A DNA stretch of 64,000 nt from JAVVEH01 sp032251435 (GTDB taxonomy: Bacteria > Verrucomicrobiota > Lentisphaeria > Oligosphaerales > MVZH01). Positions 50,457-58,970 of the stretch are shown here, piece by piece. Position 1 is the stretch's first letter. Each line of letters starts with the position of its first letter. The DNA lies in the NCBI GenBank assembly GCA_032251435.1, contig JAVVEH010000016.1, positions 26,601 to 90,600 on the forward strand, in the 5' to 3' direction. A model generated the notes under the pieces. It had not been told where the DNA came from, searched no databases, and was given only the letters and a program-made list of their open reading frames with translations. A program made the translations under genes and the position numbers.

Positions 50457-51566
50457 CTATAGATTTTCCAGCATTTCCTCGACTGCTTTGACAGTTTCAG
50501 ATGTGGAAAAACGCTCTCCCCGGATTGTCGCCTGCTTCCGGTAGCGCTCAAGCAATCCCGGTTCGGAGAGGATCCGTTTTATTCCCCGGTAGACGCCTTC
50601 CTCGCTGTTTTCCACCACGAGCCCGAATTCGTCATTTTCACCAAGCAGCTCTTTGGCGCCAGAACAGTCGGTGCTGACAACAGGAACCCCCATAATCAGA
50701 GCCTCAGTGACAGCCGTGCTGAATCCCTCCCGGCGTGACGAACAGACATACAGATCGCACTTGCTGACATACTTGTATGGATTTTTGCGGAAGCCGTGGA
50801 ATGTGAAACTTTCTGAAACACCGAGTTTTTTGGCGTGCCGTTCCAGTTTTTTCAACTCACCGCCGCATCCGAAGATGTGCACGGCGTGTGGAAACCCTTC
50901 GTCAATCAACCGACTGTGCGCTTTGAGTAAACGATCATAGCCCTTGGTCTTCATAATTTTAGCGACGGAGCAGATGTTTATCATTCCCTTCTCAAAATCG
51001 ATATCCGCCGGGTCCCGCGCTTTTTTCCTAATTTGGTCGGTCTCATTGGTGTTGTAAAGAACACGATAGGGCAGATTTTCACCAATAGTCTTTTTCGCCA
51101 TTGCCACAACTGTGGCGGAAACCCCAATGATCGAGTCAAACTTTCTGTAACATTCCCGCGCTTCAGCAATGCTTCGGAATCCGACCCTGGCCATGGCTTC
51201 ATTATTTAGTTCGATATGCAGCCAGGCGACTTTTTTTGTGGCGGAAAACGGGCAACCAGACACGATACGAGCCGCGACCCCCTCCAAAAAGGAAATCACA
51301 ATATCGTATTCATCTTTTAACATCCATTTGTAGAGGAACGCGGGTGAAAAGAACTTAAAAAAAAATGAATTTCCCCTGAATAACCACTTGAACCGATACT
51401 GATATTTAACGCCTTTATCCAGAGCGTCTTTGTTGACACCATGATCAAATATACTGTAGAGTGTGACATCGTACTTTGTCGGATCAAGATTGTTGACCAA
51501 GTTCACGAGGACTTTTTCAGCGCCGCCATGCATTAGATTGGGAATAAGAAATAGGATCCTTTTCAT
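50457..51566 (-). CDS. GT4-family glycosyltransferase
   Basis: 369 residues from the ATG at 51566, which overlaps the previous stop as ATGA. The GT-B front LIPNLMHGGAEKVLVNLVN and the donor-site motifs VCSSRREGFSTAVTEALIMG and AKELLGENDEFGLVV are present. Confidence 0.92.
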   Translation of the reverse strand: MKRILFLIPNLMHGGAEKVLVNLVNNLDPTKYDVTLYSIFDHGVNKDALDKGVKYQYRFKWLFRGNSFFFKFFSPAFLYKWMLKDEYDIVISFLEGVAARIVSGCPFSATKKVAWLHIELNNEAMARVGFRSIAEARECYRKFDSIIGVSATVVAMAKKTIGENLPYRVLYNTNETDQIRKKARDPADIDFEKGMINICSVAKIMKTKGYDRLLKAHSRLIDEGFPHAVHIFGCGGELKKLERHAKKLGVSESFTFHGFRKNPYKYVSKCDLYVCSSRREGFSTAVTEALIMGVPVVSTDCSGAKELLGENDEFGLVVENSEEGVYRGIKRILSEPGLLERYRKQATIRGERFSTSETVKAVEEMLENL

Positions 51567-52450
51567 GATGAAAGGCGGGTCTTTAAGCGGATGTAGACAT
51601 TTAGAGACAGACCGGGAAGCGCCGCGGCGCATGTTATGATTTTGCGCGGAGAATCATACAGAAAACGCCTGTTTTTTTCAAATATTGAGCTGCTGACATA
51701 ATGAATGGCTGACACAAACCGTTTTTTAAATGTCGCTCCATATCGCATTTGGAGTCTTCGGGCGTAAGAAAATCCCTTCGGGCTTTGTCTGTATTGCTTG
51801 AAGATTGTGTTTGTGGAACCGTCCGCCTGATAATCCACCACGACAAGAGCGTTGTTGGTGGCCAGAAATGTGTAATCCTGGTCAATCATCACATAGAGCG
51901 TACTCAACGGCACCAGCGATTCGCCTGGATATTCAGGGTAACGCGGATACTGATTGACGACATCGGTTCGCAAAACGACTTTTTTGTCTCCCCGCCCGCC
52001 CCGGGCGTAAAAGCCGCTCAGCGTTGTTTCCATTCCATCCCGCTCAAACTGTGTTCCAAGAATCGTGTGTTCAGTATCGGCATCGAGCCCGAGAATGCCC
52101 GCCAAACGCTCTTGTTTATGTTTCTTCCACAGGTCAAGAATAATTTTCACCGCGTCCTTCGGCATGTGGTCATCAGAGTCGATGCACACACTCAATTCCG
52201 TTGTGATGGTGTCATACGCCAAATTATGGGCGGTATGCATGCCTCCGTTCTGTTTGTAAAGGTAGTCTATTTCAAACCCATTATCTCTTTGCTGCCATTC
52301 GCGCACCAGGGATTCGGTGTCGTCTGTGGAACCATCGTCGACAACCAGCCAGATGAAATCTTTAGACGTTTGCTCACGCAAACTTTCGTAGCATTGACCA
52401 AGCAGATGCTTTCGGTTAAACGTCGGCGTGAATACCGTTAATGGTGTCAT
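51563..52450 (-). CDS. GT2-family glycosyltransferase
   Basis: 295 residues from the ATG at 52450 (MTPLTVFTPTFNRKHLL). WLVVDDGSTDDT and SVCIDSDDHMP are the nucleotide and metal motifs. It overlaps the following GT4 gene by 4 nt and lies 47 nt after the FkbM gene stop at 52498. Confidence 0.92.
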   Translation of the reverse strand: MTPLTVFTPTFNRKHLLGQCYESLREQTSKDFIWLVVDDGSTDDTESLVREWQQRDNGFEIDYLYKQNGGMHTAHNLAYDTITTELSVCIDSDDHMPKDAVKIILDLWKKHKQERLAGILGLDADTEHTILGTQFERDGMETTLSGFYARGGRGDKKVVLRTDVVNQYPRYPEYPGESLVPLSTLYVMIDQDYTFLATNNALVVVDYQADGSTNTIFKQYRQSPKGFSYARRLQMRYGATFKKRFVSAIHYVSSSIFEKNRRFLYDSPRKIITCAAALPGLSLNVYIRLKTRLSS

Positions 52451-52497
52451 GTTTGTCACTGTGGATGACGGGTGAGCGGACGGGGTTCGAGAGAAAA

Positions 52498-53325
52498 TCA
52501 CGACATTTCTTCGCCGGTTCCGCTGAATGCCATGATGTAGTTATAATGGGTTTTTTTGTGTATGCGGTAGCCGTTAAGCGACAGCAAGTCCACCGCGTCT
52601 CCACCGGCCTTCTGATTCCACTCAGGGTTATGTTCAATAATGATGAACTTTGGATATAAATCCACAGAGATAGTTTCAAAATATTTCTTGAGAACCCTGA
52701 ATTCCATGCCCTCTATATCAATTTTCATGCCATCGATCTTACGAACCCCGACAGCCCTTTGAATCTCGGCCAATGGTTTACATGCGACTGGGACTGTCCT
52801 GGCGTCAGGCGCCGAATGGTCCGGCAAAAAGGTGTTTCCACCGCTGTTTCCCTCGGTATTTAAACAAAGTTCCAACACCTCATTTTCTGATGACGCGCCA
52901 TTGTTCACCGCCGTGACGTTGGCCACATTGTTCCGGCGGATATTCCCGCGCAAACTCTGGAATACGGCGGGATCAGCTTCCACCGCCACCACACGCCCGG
53001 ATTCGCCCACTAAATCAGAAGCCATGAGGGAGTAGAAACCAATGTTCGCCCCGACATCAAAAAAAACATCACCTTCCGCACAATTTTTTTTCAAATAGGC
53101 GATCTCATTGTAATCGTATAATTGAGGATGAAAAAGAAGTCCGCAGTCCACAGTCTCATGGGGGTTTAACTCCATGACGTGGCCCATGACTTTCGCCAGG
53201 ACAGGGTCTCTCCCCTTTCTCCTGTAAAAGCGGATGAATGGCGCCGCCAGCCTTCCCGATCCTCGAACGCGGGGCAGTCGCCGAGTTATAAACGTCAATA
53301 AATCCCGTTCGTCACATAGTGTCAT
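52498..53325 (-). CDS. FkbM-family SAM-dependent methyltransferase
   Basis: 275 residues from the ATG at 53325. DVFFDVGANIGFYSLMA is motif I; VVAVEADPAVFQSLRGNI and MKIDIEGMEFRVLKKY follow. FkbM proteins O-methylate sugars or other polyols; within this operon methylation of a polymer sugar is likely. Confidence 0.9.
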   Translation of the reverse strand: MTLCDERDLLTFITRRLPRVRGSGRLAAPFIRFYRRKGRDPVLAKVMGHVMELNPHETVDCGLLFHPQLYDYNEIAYLKKNCAEGDVFFDVGANIGFYSLMASDLVGESGRVVAVEADPAVFQSLRGNIRRNNVANVTAVNNGASSENEVLELCLNTEGNSGGNTFLPDHSAPDARTVPVACKPLAEIQRAVGVRKIDGMKIDIEGMEFRVLKKYFETISVDLYPKFIIIEHNPEWNQKAGGDAVDLLSLNGYRIHKKTHYNYIMAFSGTGEEMS

Positions 53326-53385
53326 AATTTTCCGCCAAGTTTTTTGACCATTTTCACCTCTCAAACATACGATTCACAGAACAAA

Positions 53386-54447
53386 CTAAATCACGGTGTT
53401 AATAATATGCTTGACCTTCTTCATGATCCACTCCCGCCGATGTGTTTTGGCGCCAAACGCGTAAAGCCATTCGACATTTTTCTCTTGAATGGCGGTCAAA
53501 TAGTCACTGGTAAAGAACCGCCGCGCGCCCTCGTTCTGAATCGCTTCGCGAATCTCCGGGGTGGCGACATAATCGTGAATAATCGCCATGATCGTTTTTT
53601 TGTCCAACTTGCCCAGGAAGCAGTTGGCGAGACATGTTTTCAGGAACTGCAACACCATGATGCTTATGCCGCGCCGTCTTTCCGCCAGACTGTCTTGGTA
53701 ATAGTCTTTAATGGCCCGCTTTTGATTGTTGTATCCGGCCACGGCATCGGCAAACAGCCTCGGCATATATTTGGACGTTCCCCCCCCGTAACGATAATTA
53801 TACAAGCAGTCCCGCACAATGCGTATTTTTCGGGCTTTAAGAAAGATTTCGATGTTTAAATACATATCCTCGCCCATAAACACGATGCCATCCTGATATG
53901 TCCCGGTGTCTCGAAATAATGCCGTTTTATACACTTTCCCGGGCATTCCCGCCGGGAAACCCAGCGCGTCAAAGTAGGAGATCACAATTTTTGTGCGGAT
54001 GTCGTCTCCTTCCACGTCATAGTCTTCCGTGAAATACCGATGATATCGCACTTTTCGATATTTAAGCCTGGAGCCAATCACCCGATACATATTGCCAATG
54101 ACAATGTCGTAGTCTTTTTCTTCAATGTCTTCCATCAGCCTGGAAAAACAATTCCCCTCCAGATAGTCGTCTGAATCAACAAACGCTAAATACTTCCCCC
54201 CGGCCGCGGCGACGCCGATTTTGCGGGTGGCGACAATTCCCTGGTTGTCTTGATTAAGCACTCTCACACGGGAATCACGTGTTTCGTAACGCCGGCAAAT
54301 GTCCAGGCTTTTGTCAGAGGATCCATCGTTGATCAGGATCAGTTCAAAAGTTTCAAATGTCTGGGATAAAATCGACTGGATACATTTGGGTAAAAAATGT
54401 TCAGTGTTGTAAACAGGAACGACAACTGAAAGCGTGATGTCACTCAT
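53386..54447 (-). CDS. GT2-family glycosyltransferase
   Basis: 353 residues. LSVVVPVYNTEHFLPKCIQ, ELILINDGSSDKS and YLAFVDSDDYLEGN identify a GT-A enzyme of the EpsJ/CpsI kind. ATG at 54447, 16 nt after the EpsG-type gene. Confidence 0.92.
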   Translation of the reverse strand: MSDITLSVVVPVYNTEHFLPKCIQSILSQTFETFELILINDGSSDKSLDICRRYETRDSRVRVLNQDNQGIVATRKIGVAAAGGKYLAFVDSDDYLEGNCFSRLMEDIEEKDYDIVIGNMYRVIGSRLKYRKVRYHRYFTEDYDVEGDDIRTKIVISYFDALGFPAGMPGKVYKTALFRDTGTYQDGIVFMGEDMYLNIEIFLKARKIRIVRDCLYNYRYGGGTSKYMPRLFADAVAGYNNQKRAIKDYYQDSLAERRRGISIMVLQFLKTCLANCFLGKLDKKTIMAIIHDYVATPEIREAIQNEGARRFFTSDYLTAIQEKNVEWLYAFGAKTHRREWIMKKVKHIINTVI

Positions 54448-54463
54448 CTATGGTTCCCTGTTC

Positions 54464-55573
54464 CTAATGGAAAATAGATTTGTATTGATACGAACTGTTG
54501 GTCGCGAAGAGATACATGCAGAAGAAAAAATACCCGCCCACACACCCCCAGAACACGGGAGAACGATATTTGACCGGCACGTAGTTGACGATGATATTCG
54601 CGGTCGCGATATTGGAAAACGGCAGAAAATACGTGGCCATGCGGGCGAACATATTGGCGGACCCAAACAGCGCCAGAACCATGAACGCCAGGGTGACAAC
54701 CGAGAAGTTGCTGCACAGAATGGTCACCGTGTCACGGCTTTTGTTGATCGCGCCGCGATACATAAAGGACATGGCGGGGGTGACGCAATGCACGAGAAAA
54801 CGCAGGTTGTTGACCCCGCGGCCTTCAAACTCCCTGAGGTCATATTTTTTGCCGACGGTCGCGATTGTTGTCAAAGCGATTTCCAAAAATTGAGACATGT
54901 ATATGCCGCTGACTGTGGCCAAGATTAAAAGCAACACAACTTTCTGGGTCCATACTTTTTCTTTTAAAAAATAACCCAGGCCAAACAGGAGCACATAGGG
55001 ATGGAACGTGGCCGCCAGCAGAAGCAGCAAAAGGAAGGGGATCGTTTTTCTTTTCAGCAGGCAATGTATGGCGCATAGGCCAATGGACATCGCCAGAACC
55101 TGCTTCATGGCCGCCATGGTGAAATACAGAAGCCCGGTGGTGATAAACAGATAGGCGCTCAGGCTGAACTTTCTCGACCAGGCCTGATCAAAAAAGATAA
55201 AACAAAAGATGGTGATCAACGAAGACGTGAAAATCAATGTTTGCGAGTTGTCGCTGATCCATGTCTTCAGGGCGACTTGATAGATCGCGAAGCCGGGATG
55301 ATCGCCCAGGGAAAAGCTTTGTCGGGTGATGGCCTCCCAGCCGGTCGCCAGTTTGTTGAAGCCAATCCGGTAGTTCGTGGTGTCATTGAATCCCGCCCGT
55401 AATCCGGTAAACAGGGTTAGAAGCGCGGCGATCATAAAACTGCCCGCTGGTTTAACCTTAAGCTGGGGATACTGGTAGAGATGTCCACCGACCCAAACAG
55501 GGCGGGATATCCAGTATTCAGACGCCTTGGCGATGGCCGCGACGGCAAGGATGATGAGCAGGATGGTGGTCAT
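54464..55573 (-). CDS. EpsG-type polysaccharide polymerase (Wzy-like)
   Basis: 369 residues with about 10 hydrophobic helices. The EpsG pattern is seen in LTLFTGLRAGFNDTTNYRIG, YFTMAAMKQVLAMSIGLCAI and ATFHPYVLLFGLGYFL. The second ATG-start base directly follows the TAA of the upstream gene (TAAATG). It would join flipped repeat units in the periplasm. A separate O-antigen-ligase-type protein is encoded at 61223-62731. Confidence 0.85.
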   Translation of the reverse strand: MTTILLIILAVAAIAKASEYWISRPVWVGGHLYQYPQLKVKPAGSFMIAALLTLFTGLRAGFNDTTNYRIGFNKLATGWEAITRQSFSLGDHPGFAIYQVALKTWISDNSQTLIFTSSLITIFCFIFFDQAWSRKFSLSAYLFITTGLLYFTMAAMKQVLAMSIGLCAIHCLLKRKTIPFLLLLLLAATFHPYVLLFGLGYFLKEKVWTQKVVLLLILATVSGIYMSQFLEIALTTIATVGKKYDLREFEGRGVNNLRFLVHCVTPAMSFMYRGAINKSRDTVTILCSNFSVVTLAFMVLALFGSANMFARMATYFLPFSNIATANIIVNYVPVKYRSPVFWGCVGGYFFFCMYLFATNSSYQYKSIFH

Positions 55574-56788
55574 TTAATCAATAGCGCGTCGTGACACCGC
55601 GTCAAGGTAAAAATTCTCGAGCCATGCCGCTGTCTGGTCAACATCATAGCCCGCTTGGTTAATTGCCTCACTCATGTCCCGGCGTTGATTATAGCGTTTT
55701 GACAACACTTTTTCCGCCCACAGGCCGACGGGCGAATGAAGTGAAAGCGGGTCAACCAGGTCGGTGATAGCGACTTCGTCAGTGATCGTGTCGGATGTGA
55801 CACATGGCAATCCCGCCGCTTGCGCTTCGATTAACGTCACCGGGAGTCCTTCGTAAAGCGACGGGAAAAGAAAAACATCCATCGCCTGCATCATTTCCGC
55901 GACATCGGTCCTGACACCCGTGAACATCACCCGTTCCGCCAAGCCAAGAGCATTGACTTTTTCTTCTATGATTGGCCGTAGATCTCCGTCACCAACCAGT
56001 AACAAGGTCGCATGGGTGTCGCGGGCCGCGACCTCGGCAAAGACATCGATTAAAAAAGAATGATTTTTTTGGGGGAAGAAGCGACCGACGTGACCGATGA
56101 CAAACTTGCCGTCCAGGTTGAGTTGCTGCCGTTTGAACGCCCGTGTCGGTTGGTTAAAGGTGAATGACTTGCAATCAATGGCGTTTTTGAGAAGGATCAG
56201 GCGGTTTTCGGCAATCTTTTTCCCGAACAACCAGGTCCCGGCTTTTTTCGAACAGGCAAAGTAATAGTCGATGTTTTGCCGCCTCAACCCCCATTGCAAC
56301 AGATATTTTAAGGTTCCCCGGATGCCTCTGTCCACCGCGGTATTGTGGCTGTGAGCAATCGTCGTGTAACCAAATTTTCGGGCGATGGGAAGGTAGAGAC
56401 AGGCGGTGCTGCGAATATGACTGTGGAGAATGTCGTGCCCGCCCGAGTTGGCTTTTAAAAAAGATTTCCAGGCGTTGGTATATGAAAAAATGTTGAAAAG
56501 GTTGAACCTCGGCATGACATGGATCCGGCCGCCAAGGGATTCAATGTCATCAAACAAGTCACACCTGTCATCCGTGTGAGCGACAAAGTCAAATTGAATC
56601 TTCCGGCGGTCAAGATGACGCAAAATATTGATGATCATCATCTCCGCCCCGCCTCTGTCAATGCGCCCAAAAACGTGTAATACCCGCACGGGACAGGAGC
56701 TGTTTCGCGCGTTTTCAGGGTTACTCATTGGGGGACGGGCGCTTGGGGGCGCCGGGATGTTGATTTTTTTTAGCCGGGGATCACTCAT
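55574..56788 (-). CDS. GT4-family glycosyltransferase
   Basis: 404 residues from the ATG at 56788; the frame is open to 56899 but that would overlap the dehydratase gene by 77 nt. VRVLHVFGRIDRGGAEMMIIN opens the GT-B fold and GHVGRFFPQKNHSFLIDVF and FLFPSLYEGLPVTLIEAQA mark the donor site, as in EpsF-type enzymes. The residues before VRVLHV are Pro/Asn-rich and probably disordered. Confidence 0.9.
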   Translation of the reverse strand: MSDPRLKKINIPAPPSARPPMSNPENARNSSCPVRVLHVFGRIDRGGAEMMIINILRHLDRRKIQFDFVAHTDDRCDLFDDIESLGGRIHVMPRFNLFNIFSYTNAWKSFLKANSGGHDILHSHIRSTACLYLPIARKFGYTTIAHSHNTAVDRGIRGTLKYLLQWGLRRQNIDYYFACSKKAGTWLFGKKIAENRLILLKNAIDCKSFTFNQPTRAFKRQQLNLDGKFVIGHVGRFFPQKNHSFLIDVFAEVAARDTHATLLLVGDGDLRPIIEEKVNALGLAERVMFTGVRTDVAEMMQAMDVFLFPSLYEGLPVTLIEAQAAGLPCVTSDTITDEVAITDLVDPLSLHSPVGLWAEKVLSKRYNQRRDMSEAINQAGYDVDQTAAWLENFYLDAVSRRAID

Positions 56789-56822
56789 GGAATCACTGTC
56801 GAATGTGGTATTCTTAGCGTCA

Positions 56823-58694
56823 TCACGCTTCTTCGCCAACGATATCCAAGTCATATTTTTTGATTGTCCGCCACAGGTGCTGTCGCGCTTGTTCCGCATC
56901 CCGTCGCTCGGCGATGGCTATCAAGCTGTCCAGATCACTCAAGTCAAATTCCCGTCGTTGGCCATTGCTTTTCTGGACTCGGATCTTGTCTATCTGTGTC
57001 GGCAGAACATCCTCTCCGTAGGCCATCAGTTCCTCGTAGAGTTTCTCACCCGGGCGCAACCCGGTGAACTCGATACGGATATCCTCGCCCACCTTGTGTC
57101 CTGACAGTTCAATCATATTTTTCGCCAGGTCGACAATTTTAATCGGCTCGCCCATATCCAGAATAAAAACCTCTCCGCCTTTGCCCAGGGCGCCCGCCTG
57201 TAAAACCAGTTGAACGGCTTCCGGAATCGTCATAAAATAGCGGGTGATGTCAGGGTGGGTGATGGTTACCGGTCCGCCGGCGGCGATTTGTTTCTGAAAA
57301 ATGGGAACGACACTGCCATTGCTGCCGAGGACATTACCGAAACGGACCGCCGCGAATTTGGTCTTCACGTCGCTCCCCCCGCCAAAATGGGAGATCATCA
57401 GCTCAGCGCAACGTTTGGTCGCTCCCATGACATTTGTCGGGCGCACCGCCTTGTCGGTCGAAATCATAATAAACTTGTCAACACCATATTTGACCGATGT
57501 TTCAAACAGATGGCGTGTTCCCATGATATTGGTCAACACAGCCTCATCGGGGTGTCCCTCCATAAGAGGCACATGTTTATACGCGGCGGCGTGATAGACT
57601 TTTTCGGGTTTTTCCCGCTTGAAAATGTGGTCAACAGAATCCAGATGTTTAATATCTCCGATAAATGGCACGACGGATAACTCGGGGTGGGTGGATCTGA
57701 TCTCGCGGTCAATTTCAAAAAGCGGACTCTCGGCGATGTCAAAAAGAATTAATTTCCGTGGCGTATACGGGGCGATCTGGCGAACCAGCTCGGAACCGAT
57801 AGAGCCACCGGCGCCCGTGATTAAAACAACTTTCCCGTTAAGGTCATCGGAAACTAAGCGCTGGTCAAGTCTAACAGATTCGCGGCCGAGTAAATCCTCC
57901 ACTTTTAATTCACGGATGTTTTCCTGGTGTAATTTCCCGGTCAGCGCGTCGTGGAATGACGGTAGAATCTGCAGGTTGACATTTTTCCCGGAGCAGCTGT
58001 CGACAACTCGCCTCATGAACTGAGTGCTGGCGTTGGATACCGCGATAATGACTTTGGTGATCTCATATTTGTCGATAATGGCTGACAAGTTTTCGGTGGA
58101 ATCTAAAACCGGGATGCCATGAATGAGGTTCCCGCGCTTGCCCGGATCATCATCCAGAAAACCCACAAGCTGAAATTCGCCAAAATGTTTCCTCTGAATT
58201 TCCCGTAACGCGTGTTCACCGACATCCCCCGCGCCGATGATCAGGGTATGATTGCCATTTTCTTTGTGAAAGATCCGGTGCCAAAACTCAATCGTCAGAC
58301 GCCGGGACACCTTGATGCCGCTAAAAAGCATCAGTCCCAAAATATACCGCAGGACAAATACTGAGCGCGGAAAATCCTGAACCCCTCTGAGCACGGAAAT
58401 AATAATAAAAAACGTGAGGGCGCTGCACGTTACCGCTTTGAAAATCCGCACAAGATCGTTAAGGCTGGTGTAGCGTAGAATAATCTTGTGAGAGCGATAC
58501 AGGTTTAAGAACAGCAAGTCGATAATAACACTGATAAAAAGGGTCTCTAAAAGTGTTTTCACCATTTCCGGGGGCAACATCCCGGTGTCCAAAAACCGTA
58601 TCTGAAACGCCAGAAAATAGGCGCAGGCGCTGGCGAGCATATTGGCCAGAAACAGTATGCTGTATTTGTTTTTATAAAAATAGTCTTCTAACAT
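56823..58694 (-). CDS. CapD/PglF-type nucleoside-diphosphate-sugar 4,6-dehydratase
   Basis: 623 residues. Four or five N-terminal membrane helices (residues ~10-125) precede a small Rossmann domain (TLIIGAGDVGEHALREI) and the main SDR domain with VVLITGAGGSIGSELV, YHAAAYKHVPLMEGHP and FIMISTDKAVRPTNVMGATK. The Lys/Met/Thr active-site variant (not YxxxK) is typical of the large membrane-bound 4,6-dehydratases that convert UDP-GlcNAc to its 4-keto-6-deoxy form, the first step to bacillosamine or fucosamine-type sugars. Confidence 0.93.
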   Translation of the reverse strand: MLEDYFYKNKYSILFLANMLASACAYFLAFQIRFLDTGMLPPEMVKTLLETLFISVIIDLLFLNLYRSHKIILRYTSLNDLVRIFKAVTCSALTFFIIISVLRGVQDFPRSVFVLRYILGLMLFSGIKVSRRLTIEFWHRIFHKENGNHTLIIGAGDVGEHALREIQRKHFGEFQLVGFLDDDPGKRGNLIHGIPVLDSTENLSAIIDKYEITKVIIAVSNASTQFMRRVVDSCSGKNVNLQILPSFHDALTGKLHQENIRELKVEDLLGRESVRLDQRLVSDDLNGKVVLITGAGGSIGSELVRQIAPYTPRKLILFDIAESPLFEIDREIRSTHPELSVVPFIGDIKHLDSVDHIFKREKPEKVYHAAAYKHVPLMEGHPDEAVLTNIMGTRHLFETSVKYGVDKFIMISTDKAVRPTNVMGATKRCAELMISHFGGGSDVKTKFAAVRFGNVLGSNGSVVPIFQKQIAAGGPVTITHPDITRYFMTIPEAVQLVLQAGALGKGGEVFILDMGEPIKIVDLAKNMIELSGHKVGEDIRIEFTGLRPGEKLYEELMAYGEDVLPTQIDKIRVQKSNGQRREFDLSDLDSLIAIAERRDAEQARQHLWRTIKKYDLDIVGEEA

Positions 58695-58901
58695 GTGTCT
58701 CGTTTCGTCTTGTTAAGGATAAGCTCCGCCCCGTCAATTATGCATTGACAGGTCGAAACTTGAATGCATAACATACTCTAGATAAATGTTTTATCTTTCG
58801 AATCGCGATTGGCTGTCACAACCGGTCGCATGCCAATTTTATAGATAAAAAAAGCAAAACAAAATCTATCAGCGCGCGTTGCGCCGACGCAGCGGAATGG
58901 T

Positions 58902-58950
58902 AAAAAAGCGGCGGCGCCGGATTGACTGGGCCGGGCGCCCGCCACGCCGC
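58902..58950 (-). terminator. Rho-independent terminator after the tyrosine kinase gene
   Basis: On the minus strand a strong G+C hairpin (GCGGCG...GGCGCC / CCGGCGCCGCCGC, one bulge) ends in six T at 58907-58902. It may split the EPS cluster into an upstream kinase/ligase unit and a downstream biosynthetic unit. The rest of 58695-58970 shows no gene. Confidence 0.6.
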
Positions 58951-58970
58951 GGTTTCTCCAGCGGCGGTTA